Below are positions 28,527 through 43,986 of a DNA stretch of 64,000 nt, piece by piece. Below the pieces are notes generated by a model that worked only from the letters and a program-made list of their open reading frames with translations, was not told where the DNA came from and did not search any database. Position numbers and translations under genes: made by a program. Position 1 is the stretch's first letter. Every line of letters begins with the position of its first letter. Location: assembly GCF_024713945.1 (NCBI RefSeq), contig NC_134678.1, forward strand, positions 2,604,001 to 2,668,000, written 5' to 3'. This DNA is from Dermatophagoides farinae. Its lineage: Eukaryota; Arthropoda; Arachnida; Sarcoptiformes; Pyroglyphidae.

Positions 28527-31500
28527 TGTACTGTATTCATTGTCATCATCAAAGTATTTATTTATTTTTTGAATAATTTTTTTCTTCTTTTTCGGTCACG
28601 ATATATATATATTTTATTAGGAGAATAACATTGTACTTATCTGTGTGTGTGTGTGTTTGCTATGTTTATCCTTGAATATTCATCTTTTAGGTTTATTAAA
28701 TTCTACATATATAAAAATGACAAAAGATGAATCAAAGAATGAGAAGAATAAGATGAAATTTCTTAAATAAACGAATGAAAAATGAAAAATTGGTTGAGAT
28801 TTAATTAAATTTTTTCGTTTCAAAACGTCACCAAAAAAAAACGGCAACGGCAAAAACATGTTTATCGCCAACATTTATTTTTTCACCATCCAAAGCTATT
28901 ATTTGAAAAAAATGATGAAGAAAAAAAAATTCTTTTTTTTCTGTCCTCTTTGATAGGCCAATTTCCGATGGCTTGAAAATTGAATTGACTGCTTGCACAC
29001 ACACACACACACATACAAAGTTTATTCTAGCTTGCGTGCTTGTTAAAATTATCTCAATATTATATATCATTTAAGGTACTTGATTCATTAAAGAATTTAT
29101 GATGAAATATGATGAAGTAAGAAAAAAAAAAATTCAGCTCAATGTAATATTTCACAGTCGATGAAGATTTGGACATTAGTTAAATAAAATATATATATAT
29201 ATGTGTGTGTGTGTAGCAAACAAAATCATAAAGATGAAGAAAATAAAAAAAAAAAGAAAAGAAAAAAAATCGATTCATATCATCTAAGATCAGATCTAAT
29301 TTTTTTTTCTTTTCTAGCTTTCTATTCTTGAAACAGCAATGAAGAAGATGATGATGAGATGGTATATTTTTCATTCGGAAATCTCTCATAATATATACCA
29401 AGTTCTTCAAGTGTCTTGAGCATTATCATTATCATTTAAAGCTTTGAAAGATAGTGAAGAGAAAAAAAAGAATTCAAAGAATAGAAACAATAGTAAAAAA
29501 AACAAGAAAAAAAACTGAGAAAAATGAGCCCATTTATGTTATAATTCACACGAACATACACACACACACCGAGAGAGAGAGAGAGACGAGTATTTTTTTC
29601 ATTTTGTTCAAAAATAAAACACATTCTCGCTTACAGATTAAGTAATTTGTTGTTGTTGTTGTTGTTCATCTTCTTATTCTTATTATTATTATTATATCAC
29701 AAACAACACATTTTAATGTCAGTCGGTAGTTTTGTAAGAATTTCCGGTATCGATTTTGTGCCGAAATTGATGATGATGGCCAAGTCGAAAATATTATCAT
29801 CCAATACGATCGATTGAACAATCATGAGAATGACGACAAAGATGGTGATGGTGATGATGATACTCAAAGATTTCAAAACAAGCAGAAAAAAATCAAAAAT
29901 GGAAAAAGAATAGAATAGAATTCTCTTCTTGTTTTTTTCCCGATATAAAATTGATGAAAAAACAAAAAATTAAATTTGCGGAAATTCTTCTCAAAAAAAA
30001 AAAAAAAAATTTCCCGGAAAAAGGCAAAAAATTTTTTTTTTTTTTTTTGTTGAAATGTTCATTCTATTGTTTGTCCTGTATGTTAATGTGTGTGTGTGTG
30101 TGTGTGTGATGAATCCGAATTCGAGATTCTTTTGATATTTTTTTCTGGTTTAGATGACATAAATGATGATGATGATGATGATGTGAATGAAATAAGTAAA
30201 AAAAAAATAATTGGAATTTTTTTTTTCATTTGTTTCTGTTCACATCTCTTTTTCAACATGCTTGGAATGATGAATTTTCTTCAATGATGGCAATATGATC
30301 ATTATCAAATGACAATGATGATGACGATGATGATGATGGTGAAATTGACAAAAAAAAACCCATAAAAAACCTTGTTCAATGGAAAAAGAATGAGGCAATT
30401 AAAATCGATTCCATTTGTTTTTTTTTATTTTTGGTTCCCCATTATTTGCTTTCATTATTCTCTCATTGTGTGTGTGTATTGTGTTTCCTATTGTATTTTG
30501 GTTCATCATTCTGTAATTATTTGTGAGCCCAATTCTTTAAAAAATTTTTGTTTTAATTGAATATTGCAAAAAATCAATCTTTGAATTCATTTTTCATTCT
30601 TGTTACCTTGTTGTCAGAACAAACAAGAAATGATAAATCAAAATCAATGAGTTTTTTGGTCGATTGAAGATTTATTCTTTGCTATTGGACTTGAACATAA
30701 ACTAAATGAATGATTCTCATATTTTCAACTCAATCTACATCATCATCTAATTGGATCCAAAATATAAATTGACTTGAAAATGGAAAAACAACTACTAAGT
30801 TACTTTAAGTTCTACACTTGGCTGAAAGCAGAGGGAGAGAGAGAGAGAAAATACTTTCATTCAGCAATTGTTTATCTTGAAACATTTCATCTTTGAATGC
30901 AATTCAGCATACCGAAACCACATATGAATCAAAATAAAAAAAAACTTTCTATCCCTATACATTGTATATTTTATCACGTTATTGTAATCAATTCTATACA
31001 GTGAAAAAAAAACTTGAATTTTTCTCTCTGTTTCAAATTTCTCAAGTATGTTTATTTTGGATTTCTCAAGTTTTTCTCTTTTTTTTGCAGTTTCTCGGTA
31101 CACTTTTTTTTCCTCAAGATTCTTATAATGATGTGGTCGAAGAATCCATTTTCTGTATTTGTTTGTGTGTGTGTGTATCATTGGATCGATGAAAAAAAAG
31201 TGGAAAAAATTCAATGTTTTTCGCTTTCCAATTTTTTTCCCATTTCAATCATAAAATGGATATCATATAGCAAAATTTTTTCATTGTTTGAAACAAAGTT
31301 GTTTTTGTTATTAATGTTATCTCAATTGAATTCAATCCATCGAATTCTTAATTTTATTCGTGTTTCATCATCATCAACAACAACAACAACAACAACAAAA
31401 AACAATAACAACAACAGCAAGTATGAAATGGGTAAAAATTCCGTATTCTAGATCAAACATATTTTTTTTTTATTCTTAGCTCACTTAACATCAACATTCC

Positions 31501-31876
31501 AACAACAACAACAACAACAACCCTATTGCCCAAAAAAAAGATGATACGAATTAAGGCTAAGAATTGGCCATGAGAAAATTGTTATTGTTATTGTTGTTAG
31601 ATTGGAATGAAATGGTTTTTGTATTTATATTGAATAGTAAAACTTTTTTTACCCCCAATCATCACCATCTCAATTTTTCTACATTTCGGTATATGCAATG
31701 TTGATGTTGAATGATAGTGATTCTGGTTGTTGTTGTTGTTTTTTCATTTCATTTCATTTCATTTCATTTTGGTTGGTGTGAAAAAACCTCAATGTTTTTT
31801 TTTGTTGATGTGTTTGTATGTGGGTGTATAATATTTGTTGTGCCAATTTGGTATCTGGTTATATTTTTTTTTCTCC

Positions 31877-31921
<45 letters not shown>

Positions 31922-34900
31922 TATTCCTATGGTCAACACACAAAAAAAAGACCAGTATTATGAACAATTCTAGATTCATGGCTACTGTTAGTGTTATTGT
32001 TGTTAAGTTTATGGCGTTAGTTTTTATTCCTCTTGATTTCTAAAGCTCTTTACTGTTTATGTGTGTGTGTGTGTGTGAAGGCTGTTTATGATTCCTTCGA
32101 GAGAATGCATTCATTCATTTATTCAATGCAACATATAAAGCAATATACTAATCGTTCGATAGTTGAAATAGTTGTCGCAAAAAAAATTATAGATAAAATA
32201 AAATGAATGAACCGAAATAAAAGTCAATCATACTGAAATGTAATAGAATTGCATTTCAACAATGATGATGGTGATGATGAAAAAGAAATCGAAAATGATG
32301 ATGATGATGATGAAAGATGAGAGAGAGAGAGAAAGAAAAAAAATTCTCGTTATAAATACTGGAAAATGGAATCATTGCTTATTGCGAATTCATAACATGT
32401 TTTAATTGCAATCGACGGGTTTCGGTTGTAACGAAACGTTTTTCATTTTATTTCGTTTGTTTGTATGATGAGGTCTCTTGTTGAAAATCATTTTTTTTTC
32501 ATTGGCCACTGAATCAAGAATCTTGAATTCTTACTATATTTTTCTTTATATTTTTCATCATTCCATTTATATAATATAAATGTATGTTTACATTTGTCTA
32601 TGGGCAAAAAATAAAGAATTATGACCCGTCGTCATTCTCATCAAATGCAACCTGCATTTATCATCACATCATCATTATTTGAAATTTGACTTTGCCAAGA
32701 TTTCTATTGATTCCATAATACCAACATTACTTGCTACTATTAAATCTATGGTCTTTTCTGTTTTTTTTTTATTTTCTTTCGATCGGTTTCATTGTTTCAC
32801 TCTACTGAAATTTAGAATATTGTACCCACTTTTTTCCTGTTAGTTGAGATCTCGAATCCATAGTAACGTTGATTGTAATTCTTGATTGCAAATCATCATC
32901 TTCATTCGTTTTCATTTTCATTTTTATTTTTTATTTTTTTCAAACATTCCCATTCTATTCATGATTCTTCTATTCATTCCCATTCTATTTTATAAAGTTT
33001 TTTTTCGATTATTAATAATCGATTACAATTCGTTTCAATTTATTCATTCATTTATTCAATTCAATCTTAGATTCATTCTATTTCATTTCAACTCATTATT
33101 TGAGTCATTTTTTTTCATCCATTCTTTTCATATATTCATATTTGAATTTTTTTTCAATTTATATGTCATCATCATCATCATCATCATCATGAACCATAGA
33201 AAGTGAAAAAATGTGGAAAATGAAAGAGAGAGTGAGAAAGAGACAGAGAATTTCAAGAATATAATACGATTCGAATTATGAAAATGGCATATATGATGAT
33301 GATGATGATATACACGAAGATATACAAATCATCATCATCGTTCTGATTTCCTTTTTTTTCTTGTTATTAAAAAAGCTGAATGAAAGAGAAAACGAAACAT
33401 CCATTTTGCATTTTGCCTTTTCTATTTTTTCTTTTTTTTCAATCAACGTACGGTATTATCACGACGATACACTAGTTACTTGTTATATAATTCAACCCTG
33501 AAAAAAAAGAATCTAATCGAAAGAAAATGTATAAAGAAAGAAAAAAAGATGATTGAAAATTGTCCTGTACAATTTATTTGAATAAAATTTTCTTTTTTTC
33601 CATATAAAAATAATAATTTCTTGATGTAAAAGTCATCTTGTGTGTGTGTGAGTGAATGAATTTCTCATATTATTATCCTTTTTTTTTATTCATATTCTAT
33701 TCTGTTTTGTTTTTGTTGTTGTTGTTGTTGTTGTTGCTGTTGAATAAAATGTTTCAATTTTATTTTTAGGCTTGTGTATGTTTAGAAATATTTCAATTAA
33801 CAGGAAAACATTACATTTTTTTCCATATTCAATTCTATTTGATTATCAGAATTGGTACCAATTCTGTTTTTTTTACTTGAAAAGGCATTTTTTTGAAAAA
33901 AATTGTTATATGATGAAGACACTAATTTGGACATTTTTTTGTGATCATGCTTTTTTTGTAAGGCTATTGTGTTTGGCCATTGCCATTCAAGAAACAATTT
34001 TTTTCTCTCTCTTTCTTTGTGATCCACACACAGTTGATTTCTCTCTCTCTCTCTCCACAACAATCCATTGTTATTGTTATTATTATCATTACTGAAGATA
34101 TTTTTTTTTTGTTTCATTATCGCTGTTGTTGTTGTTGTTGTTGTTGTTTGATAGGCCATGATTTTTTTTTCTGTTCCAAAAAAAATAATAGCTAAAAATA
34201 TAGAGTTCTGTTGTATGTTATTAAGTCATTTTGATTTTGGAATGGCAAAGCCAATTGGTTTTTTTTCCTTTCCGTGTTTGGGTGTTTCAATTGCGTTTGG
34301 GTCGAGTATTGGTGTATGCTGTGATTGAAGTGGATCGAAAAAAACGAAGAATACAGTGGGAAAAAAAATAACGAAAAAAAGAAAACTACTAGGTTCGACA
34401 CGCGTGATTCGATTCAATGAATCGATTATTAATGTCTCTATGTTTTCACCATATACATGCATACATGCACACACACACACACACACAACAAATATCCAAC
34501 ATTCATTTGATTCTGGATTCTCATTCAAAGTCAGATTTTTCACTATCTTCATCATTTGTCCATTGGTCTATCACTTGTATTTAATAATGATGGCAAGAAT
34601 TCATTTTATTTTAGTGTCGAACAAATTTCCAAATATAAGGATAAGAAGAATGAATAAATGAATGAATAGAAAAAAAATCCAACTTCCAACGACAAGAACG
34701 ATCTGGCGATTCACTCATATATATATATATATACAAACACTATTTATCTATAGTCGTCTTTTAATATGTCAATAATGGTGGCCAAAATCCCCATCAATGA
34801 CAATGACATTCTCTGTAGAATACTAAAACCTTAGACTTTAAGGTATTTGTGAATAAGTATTTTCACATTTACAAAAGCAGTGAGTGAGTCAAAAAAAAAA

Positions 34901-37561
34901 CGATCAAATAAGATTTTCTTTTCGTTGTCGTTGTCATTGTCATTGTCATTCATTTTGTCGACATTTAATTATTCTTTGGCATTTCCGATCATTTGCATCT
35001 CGTAGTCGACGTAGTCGTAGTTTTCTTTTACAATTATACATTGATCTAACTTGTCGTGAATCATTCTATCTATTTATTTTTTTTTTATTTAGTTCATTCT
35101 TTTCTTTTTTTTTTTTGTTTTTGCATCACATTTATAGTTACACACACACACACACATCCACCCACTTTTTTGGACACATTTTCACAGTTGTCGTACATTG
35201 TTTTCTACTTTCAAATTGTATGTATTGTTATATAATAAAAATAATAATACAAAAGCAAATAGCCTTACACATTTTTTGTTTCGATCTACATTTTCATCTC
35301 GATGAATTAGTTAAACTGTCATCAATGTTGAAATATATTGTATAATAATAATTGAATAAATAGAATATACAACATAAACAATAAAGAGAAAATGAATATA
35401 AAGAATACAGAATAATCATCATACCAAAATGAAAATTGTTATGTTTGTGTGTTTGTGTGTGTGTGTGTTATATGTGTGAAGAAGAAGAAGAAGAAAAAGA
35501 TCACAAACTTATATACACAGTTACAAATTTGTGGTTTTTTTTGTATCATTTTTTTTGCTGTTGTTGTTATGGTTATCACCGAAATGATGATGATGATGAT
35601 GTTACTACTTAGTATTGTGTGTGTGTGTGTGTGTATTTTTTTGGTCAATTATTCATGATGATTGTTTGTTCTTATGGCAAGAAAAAAAATGTAGAGAAAA
35701 AAAGAATGAAAAAATAATTTTACAGTGAAATATAAAATTTTTATTTGTTTTTTTTTCGTGAATGAATGAGAATGGATGTTAAAATTCGTTCATTTTTTTT
35801 CTCTTTTTTTGAGACATTGTATTTGAATATTTTTTTTTTTTGGCCTCAGTTCTATTTCTAATTATAAAGTTTTTCATTTATCTTTTTTTTAGCCGTAAAA
35901 TTCAGTAATTTAATTTATTTGCCTTTTGGCATATTCATTTTTTTTTTTTTTTGCTCCAAAAAATAATTATAACACACTATTGTAATGATCTATGGATCAT
36001 AATATTCATTGACTGCTTTTGATAAACTGAACTACAAAGAGAGAAAGAAAAAAAAAACAAAAAGCTTTTCAAAATTGTATTCGTTAATAATAATAACAAA
36101 TCGAAGAAGAATCATTGATGATTGAAACTTTTGTTGTTGGATTATTATAAACAGTTTTTTTTTGTTGCTGTTTTTGTTTGGTTTTGTTATTCTATTGTCA
36201 ATATTTTCATGTCTATGAACAAATAATAATAAAATAGACGATCGAATGGTGTGTTTAGTAATAATAGCTTTTAAGATGATAGCTTGAAAAAATTGGAAAT
36301 TTATTTTCATTATATATCAAATCAAAACTTAAATTTTTTTTTGTTGTTGTTATTTTGTCAATAAATCCAGATACGGTATTGGGCAATTTTTTTTCTGTGT
36401 ATTGATATAAAATATCCGTTCAAGTTTATGAATATTTTATAATAGGCATTTTGTTTTGATCATCATTATTGACCTTTTTTTCTGATATTAACAATATTTA
36501 GATTGATCAACTCTGTACCCAATTGAAACGATCAAAGAAGAATCGAAAAGAAGAGGGAGAAGAAAGAAAAATGTTCATCAAAACATTTTTTTCTTTTCAT
36601 CATTCTTACTTATCGTTGTAAACAAGATTTGATGATCAACCAATCAAAACGACTTGAAAAAAATTTATCCGGATAAAAATATCATACCAACCAATGATGA
36701 TGATGATGATTTCATATGGACTAATGGTGAGACATTAATTTTTAAACAACCAAAACATTAATGTATTTGATTTGTATCATTTTTTTTACTTATTTTTTTT
36801 CCAGAAAAAAACATGCGAAACAAAACAAAATCCAGAATCTTTTTCTCTTTTTTTTTGTTGAAAGATGAAAAACGAAATGGTTCGCTTTTTTTCCTTCTTG
36901 TTTTTACACGAGAATGTCTTTGTTTCAATACTCATACATCTTTTCTTCAATTTGTTGTTAACTTTGTTTTTTTTCTTTGGGCTTTCTTTCAAAGAATTCT
37001 TTAAGAAAAATCGACCCGAAAATTTAGATTTTCATTTTTATCTATTTTTCATCGTGTTGTTGTTGTTGTTGTCTTTGTTTTTCGTAACTTTCTAGTCACG
37101 TCAATCACATTTGGTTGACAACAAGAAAAAAAAATTTGATCGACAAGATGAATGTCGACATAGATAATGCTTTATATTCTTGTCAATAACGAAAAAAAAA
37201 TCATAAGATTCCAGTCAATTATTTGAATGACTATAACAATAATAGATATATATAAATGGATATCGTGAAAAAGAAAATGTCTAAAACCTTTTGGATTCAT
37301 TCATTTGACTATTGAATTAATGAATATTTTTTTTTTCTCTCTTTGTTATCATTCATTCATTCATTAGAAACTTTCATTACCAAACAAGACACTAGTTCCA
37401 TGACAGACCACGAAACACTGCGGAAGTAACGAAAAAAAAGTTTAGAATACTTGTATGTAGTTTACTTTCACAATGCTTTGTTGGTCTGTGACTGAATTCC
37501 AATGGAACCGTAAACTAATGATGATCATCATCATATATAATTGTAATATATTTCGAAAACC
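22823..37561. other. AT-rich intergenic DNA, no gene seen
   Basis: The open frames here consist of repeat translations or Phe/Ile/Lys-rich sequence, and none has plausible splice structure. Visible content is CA/TG runs (23536-23566, 28183-28200, 28489-28522, 30087-30108), GTT runs (25272-25292, 25335-25358), ATC/ATG runs (24788-24846, 33166-33190), a CT array (31878-31919), an ATTTC run (31746-31770) and many poly(A)/poly(T) tracts. Confidence 0.6.
31878..31919. repeat. (CT)n microsatellite
   Basis: This is an uninterrupted TC/CT dinucleotide array of about 42 bp. Confidence 0.9.
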
Positions 37562-37663
37562 AGGATAAAAAAAAGAAAAAAAATATCCATCGTCATTGTT
37601 GTGGACAAGTTTGAATCAGGATAAAAAAAAGAAAAAAAACATTGTTGTGGACAAGTTTGAATC
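37562..37663. repeat. Two-copy tandem duplication, about 56 and 46 bp
   Basis: AGGATAAAAAAAAGAAAAAAAA followed by CATTGTTGTGGACAAGTTTG occurs twice head to tail. The first copy has ten extra bases (TATCCATCGT) between the two parts. The identity of the copies suggests a recent slippage or unequal-exchange event. Confidence 0.8.
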
Positions 37664-40600
37664 AAAAAAAAAAAAAAAAAAAAATTATTCTGAGAATAAT
37701 ACAATGACTCAATTTTTTTTTATTTGCTTTATACGTTGTTTTTTTCCCCTATCACGACAATCATCTTTGTTGGATTTTCTATATCTCTGATCGACTGTCA
37801 TTGTATTATTTGTTATATCGGTCAATATCCATTTGAACACCATTTGTGTGTGTGTGTGTTTCCTTTATTTTCTACATCATTCCTATTACATACACACACA
37901 CACACACATTTAATAATTTATTTGCATTTCAGCATTTTTTTTTGTTGGTTTTTTTTGATTTTTACTTATATAATATTCTTGTTGTTTTCAATTCTTGTTA
38001 TTTTCATTTTCCACGTTAGTTATCATATCAGTGAATAATAAGAATAAAAAAAACCCAAAGTCCCAACAAATTTAATGGCTAAAAAAAATCATGTAATTTA
38101 TGGAAAATCAACACAAATGAATGGTAGTGGTAAAGACGATACAAACAAACAAACAAACAACCAGAAAGCTATAGTCAAAAGATGTTGATTTTATGTAGAT
38201 TTTGATTTTGTTGTTAGTGGTGTTTGATCATATATTATATATATATAGACATGATAATGATAAGCAATTTTTTTCAGATTTATTTTTATTTTTCTGGTTA
38301 AATCTATGATGACATGTACATGATGATTTGGTATTTGTATCACATGAAATGAGATGTTTAAATGCTTTAGATATTTTTTTTTTTATTATGCCACAGTTTT
38401 TTTTTCTCTATTGTACATATGTGTGTGTGTGTGTGTTTATAAATTTGATGTTTGTTTTGTTAAGCTTTCTCATTCCGTTTCCGTTTTGTACATTTTTTTT
38501 TCATAGAATCATTCATTCATTCGATGGTTGTGTGTGTGTGTTTGTGTGTTTGATGGAATTGTCTAACTTTTAAGATACCAGCATACTAGTGATTCGTTTT
38601 TATTTTTTATTTTTATTTTTTTATTTTTGTTTTTTTTCTGGTGTTCCTGTTTGAAACTGATTTTTTTTTTCATTCACTATTTCATCACTATATATCATTG
38701 AAGCGAATGAATGAATGAATGAATGAAAACGGAAAAATGAACGATGAAAAAAAAATTGAGTTGAATTAAAAAAAAACGAAGAAGAAGAATATGTCCGAAA
38801 TAAATTGTTTAGTATGTATGTGAATGTATGGAGAGAGAAAAAAAATGTAATGACGACATGCTTCAATTGCATCATCATCTTGTTTTTTTTTACATTTTTT
38901 GTTGAATTCTTTATTGCCATCATCATAGTCGTATTTGTTGTTGTTGTTGTTATTGTTGCATTTCGTTCATCCATCCATTATTCTGTAGCATGGCATATTT
39001 TTTGTTTGTTTGTTTGTTTACAGAAAAATGAGTAACAAAACAAAACCCACATCATCATTATGTGTGTGGCAGTATATCCTCAACATTGGTTTGTCAATTT
39101 GTTTGTTTTTTTCCTGAAAAATTTTTTTTTTCACAGATTCTAAAATGCTATTTATAAAGAACGATATAAAATAACAGAATTTTGAAAACGGATGTTTGAT
39201 GATTTGAATTTGGTTTTTTTTCAGAATTTACAGAGTTTAACTGATGATTTTGATCATTTTATTCATTAATATTTCATTTATTCTAATTTTTCTATCATCA
39301 ATCTACTTATAATTTATGATTTGATATATTCTTTGATGTTTTTTTTTCTAGAAAAATTCTTTACAATTATTTTGTCCAATCAGAAGGTCAAAAAATTTTT
39401 TATTTTTCTTCAACTTTCTTTTTGCTTTCATCTTTATTTTCATCGATTAACAATATATGTGATATTTTTATACTCTTTTTTTTCATTTTGCTTTCTGTTT
39501 TGGTTATTTAACAGCTCAATTATCTCGGTCTTTTTATTTTGCTTGTTGTTTGTATTTCTCTCTCTCTGTTATTTTAAAACCTTTTTCACTTGTTCTTTGA
39601 TTTTGGTCTGGTTTTTTTCCTCTGCACTGAATATAACATAACCAAAAAAAAAAACGATCGAAAATGATTATGTTTTTTATACTCGTTTTATGAAACAAAA
39701 ACTAAAACAACAACAACAAAAATGAATCATGATTCTGTTGCCTAAAATATATGCATGTTGATGCTTCTATTACTGAAATTGATTATTTTGATTTGATTTA
39801 TCATCATCATCATCATCATCATCGAAGAACAGCAACATCAAAATCAATTTTCTTTTCATTATGCAGAATAAATGAAAGGAGTGAATGATGAGAATGAGAA
39901 AACCAGAATTTTGTTGTTTTTTTTTTGCTATTTTAGCTCTAGTTCCATGTACACACATAACATTAATAGTAGAATCTTTCTCTCTCCTCTCTCTAGTTTT
40001 TTTTGTTCTTTATTTGAAAAAAATTGAATAACTCAGTACAATACAACACATGTTTCCCAACAACAACAACAACAACAACCACATACTATTATCGAAAAAT
40101 GCATTGATTTGTTGGTTATTATTATTATAATACCAGAAGAATATTATCATCATCATCATCATTCACATCATCAATGTTGGATCATATTGGATAGATGGTT
40201 GGATGAATGGAATTGAGTGAAATTTGCTTCCAGTTTTTTTTTCTCTTTTGATTGTTATTATGATTGTTATTGTTGTTGTTTGACGATATTTAATAATAAT
40301 AGTAATAGTTATATTGAATGGGCTCTCTAGTTTCAATTTTTTATCTTTTTTTTTCTCGATTCTTTGGCTACTATAATATTTTAAACGTTGTTGTTGTTGT
40401 TGGATATGTTTCTGTTGTTGTTGTTGTTGTTGTTATTATTAATCTATTTGAAACTTGTACCACTCAAATACTTTTGATAATGATGACTCTATTTATCCGT
40501 CTGCATGTGTGTGCATCACACACATATAGGAATTTAGTTTGGAAATTCTTTTTTTTCTTTGCTTCTCATCATGTATTGCTGCATAAATATAAAGTTGATG

Positions 40601-42097
40601 TCATCATTATCAACAGCCAGCCAGCCATCCATTCAAAAGTTGGCTAATAATAATATGTAGAATTTATTTTTTTTTGTTGATGTTACTGGTTTGTTTAGAT
40701 TTATAAATTCTATCATTATCATTAGAATATATACAATAAAGAATAATGAAATTTTTTTTTCATGGCTAAAGGTTTTTTTTTGCATTTTGTGTTTGTTCAT
40801 TCACAAAACTTATTGTAAATTTGTTTCTTGTTGATCTTTAAAGATGGAAGCTTTTTTTCGGACTATTTGTTTGTTCAGATTTAGTCACTCTTTGTTTCTA
40901 TAAATTCAATATCAGACACACACACACACACAAACCATATGAATAGATAAATATGAGATGAATTTGGTGTCCACAGATAGTCAAAAAAAAAAAAAAAAAA
41001 AAGATTTTGTTAATATTTCACATTCTAATTGTAATAATAGCATTATATTGAGTAGAAAAAAAGGCAGCTATTAGAACAAAGCAAAAAAAAATGGATGGAC
41101 ATTGCAATGATATTGATATCGATATTTAGTTGAATCAATCGATCGTTGGATCATGACTGAATGAATGAATGAATGAAAAGAAAAAATTCCAGAAAAAAAA
41201 GAGAGAATGGGTAAGATTCAGTGAATCGAGAGAAAGAAAAGAGATATTCTGGTTCGTTGGCTTGATTTAATGTTGCTGTCGGTCTTTTTTTTCTTTATTG
41301 TTACTGTTTGGATCACTTCTGTGTGTGTGTGTGTGTGTGTGTGGTCCAGTACAAAAGGATTCATTGCCATTTGTTTCTTACATTGATAATAACAAGCAGT
41401 TATGCAAGTGTATGTATGTGTGTGTGTGTTCATTGCTATTGTGTACTGTCATATTGGTGGTGTTGCGAGAAGTCATTCCTTATTAAAAAAAAGCATATAA
41501 GCGACGAACCGAATGAAATTACAATGTTACCAAATTTTCCCTCTGGGTTATTGTTGGTTTGGTTTGCAGTTGGCTATTTTCTTTCATTTGCTTGTTTGTT
41601 TGTTCACAATTCTATAGAACCGACTTTAGTCCAGAATTCTTTTTTCACACTCTATCCTTTTATTATTTTTTTTCTTAAATATTTTCACTATACCTTATAT
41701 GAAAGAATATCTTCAGGCATTTCTCCTCCATCATGTCCATAATGCTCGAATGGTAAATGGTTGATTTTGATTATTTTGGATCAGGTTCGGTGGTTGGATA
41801 GAATGAACGAACAAAGCCAATGGATTTTTTTTTTTGCAATGGAAATAAAATATTTTTGATTTTATTTTTGTTTTGTTTGAAACTAACTGTTTGACCTAAA
41901 CAAGTAAAAGGTTTTTTCATATGTTTACTGGTCATTTTTTTCCGTTATGGCAAAAAATAGAATATAATATCACTGTTAAATGAATTTTGTCTTTCAAAGC
42001 AATAATTTTGATGATGATGGCTCTAGATGAATAGAATATTTTTTTATGAAAAATAAATCCACTCATTTGTTGGATAAAAACGACAAAAAAAATATAA
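37664..42097. other. AT-rich intergenic DNA, no gene seen
   Basis: It holds microsatellites and homopolymer tracts only: TG runs at 37845-37859 and 38420-38437, GTT runs near 40388-40432, ATC runs near 39801-39822. No open frame with gene-like composition. Confidence 0.55.
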
Positions 42098-42099
42098 TA

Positions 42100-42182
42100 C
42101 AGTGTTTCCGCGGTTAATTCACGATAGCTTTTTTTGTTTTTGTATTTAAAACGAATTTTCATCATTAATCGAGATACAACTG
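42100..42182. mobile_element. Possible 83-bp mariner/pogo-type MITE
   Basis: The left end CAGTGTTTCCGCGGTTAAT and the inverted right end CAGTTGTATCTCGATTAAT agree at about 12 of 19 positions, including CAGT and TTAAT. TA dinucleotides flank both sides (42098-42099, 42183-42184). The interior is short and A/T-rich. In AT-rich DNA the TA flanks carry little weight, so this rests on the inverted ends alone. Confidence 0.35.
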
Positions 42183-42184
42183 TA

Positions 42185-43945
42185 TCCAAAGGACCTAATT
42201 TGATCGTGATCATTTAATAGCTGTTTCTTTCTACCACCATCACAATATCATTGCCATCATTGCCTGGAGAATAATCGAATGAAACAAAATGACAAAGCAA
42301 GAAAATGCAAATAAATTGCATCAAAAATACAAAAAAAAAAAAAAATAAACGGCTCGACAATCGCATCACATTCAATGATACAGTTTAACAAAAACGGTAT
42401 ATCCAATGACATCAGCATCATCGTCATCATCACCATACAGAAGTTTCAAATGAGATGAAAATAAGTGTTTTTATGGGTTTGATTCCCGTTTCTTTTTTTT
42501 GGATCATTGTATGTGTGTGTGCGTTGATTGATATTAGAGAATGGTGGGTGATACCCATTATTAACTCAATTGTTATTTTGGCTGACATAACAAAAGCCGA
42601 ATGAATCCTATCTTCATTATGCGCATCATATGTTTGTACGACCATTTTTTTTGTCCATTTTATACTTTGAGAATTACGTCTTTCAATGTCCAATATCTAC
42701 AATTTGTACGTTTTATAGCTTTGGTTAGATTATTTGAATTAAGGAAAGAGAGACAGAGAGAGAAAGATGAAATCATTACAATTTGCATTGCATTCACATT
42801 TTCTTTATTATATTTTCCTAGGATTCTATCTTTCTATTCATTCATCTTTTTTTCATTTGTGTCTGTGTGTGTTTTTGGAACAACTTTTTTTTTCTTTCTG
42901 CTATGAAATGAACAAACCATTCGACTAACTAACACCATGATTGTCATATAACGGCCATTTTTTTCATCTATTTAATTTTCTCATCTTTAGCTATCACTCT
43001 GAGTTATATTGTATTGTTGTTTTTATTTTTGACAACAATGTTTATAATCGAAATAAAGCAAATTGAATATCAACATCATTGGATGGATGAATGAATGACC
43101 AACAACACTGACTGATCGCCGTATATGTATAGCTTTGAATGTTTTTTCTTCTTTCAAAATGATAGTGATGATGATGATGATGATGATGAAGACGGTGGAC
43201 ATATAATACACGCACACGCTTCTAGACTCATATATTGTAATCTCTATGGAAATGTGTACCCAAATGACCATTGGACATTCAGTCATTTCATATAGATATA
43301 ATTCCTACTGATGCAAATAATAATAATGAAAAAAAAAATAAAAATATTTCTAGATTCAAACATGGCACTTGGATTTTTTACTGATCGGTTTGGTCATTTT
43401 TTTTTTGTTGGTCTGGATTTGATTTGATTTGATTCCGATCGTATTTTGAAAATATTTATGTGCGTGTGTTTGTATCGTACAAATCTTTGATCTTGGATAC
43501 CAAAGAAAAAAAAAACAGTTTTTCCCTCATCATCATCATCATCATCACGACCACCAGCACTTAATTCAATCACATTTTTGTTGTTTTTTTTTGTGCTGAG
43601 GTTTTTTTCTACTTTATTCATACATTTTATATGTGGAATAGATTAGCCACCAACAACGACCATATTGTCGTATATACATGTACATGTCGAAAGAATATAT
43701 TCTTTAACAGAACAAGAATTACAAAAATAGAAAGAGAATTAGAGAGATAGGAAAAAAAATCTTATTTTTTTGTTGTTGTTGGTATATTCTATGGAAAATA
43801 AATTGATGAGATGATGCTGTTGTTTTTTCTTTTTATCGATGAACATACCATTTGGTCATCATTGATTTGGACGCATATGTTAAGCCCGTTTTATCACATT
43901 ATTTGGGACATTTTCATGTTCCAATATCAATGAAGAATCTGACAT

Positions 43946-43986
<41 letters not shown>

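Noticed and set aside
41308-41742. A 144-codon plus-strand frame with hydrophobic stretches (FPSGLLLVWFAVGYFLSFACLF)
   Set aside because: It starts inside a TG microsatellite, has no supporting splice sites or family match, and T-rich DNA routinely translates to membrane-like sequence here.
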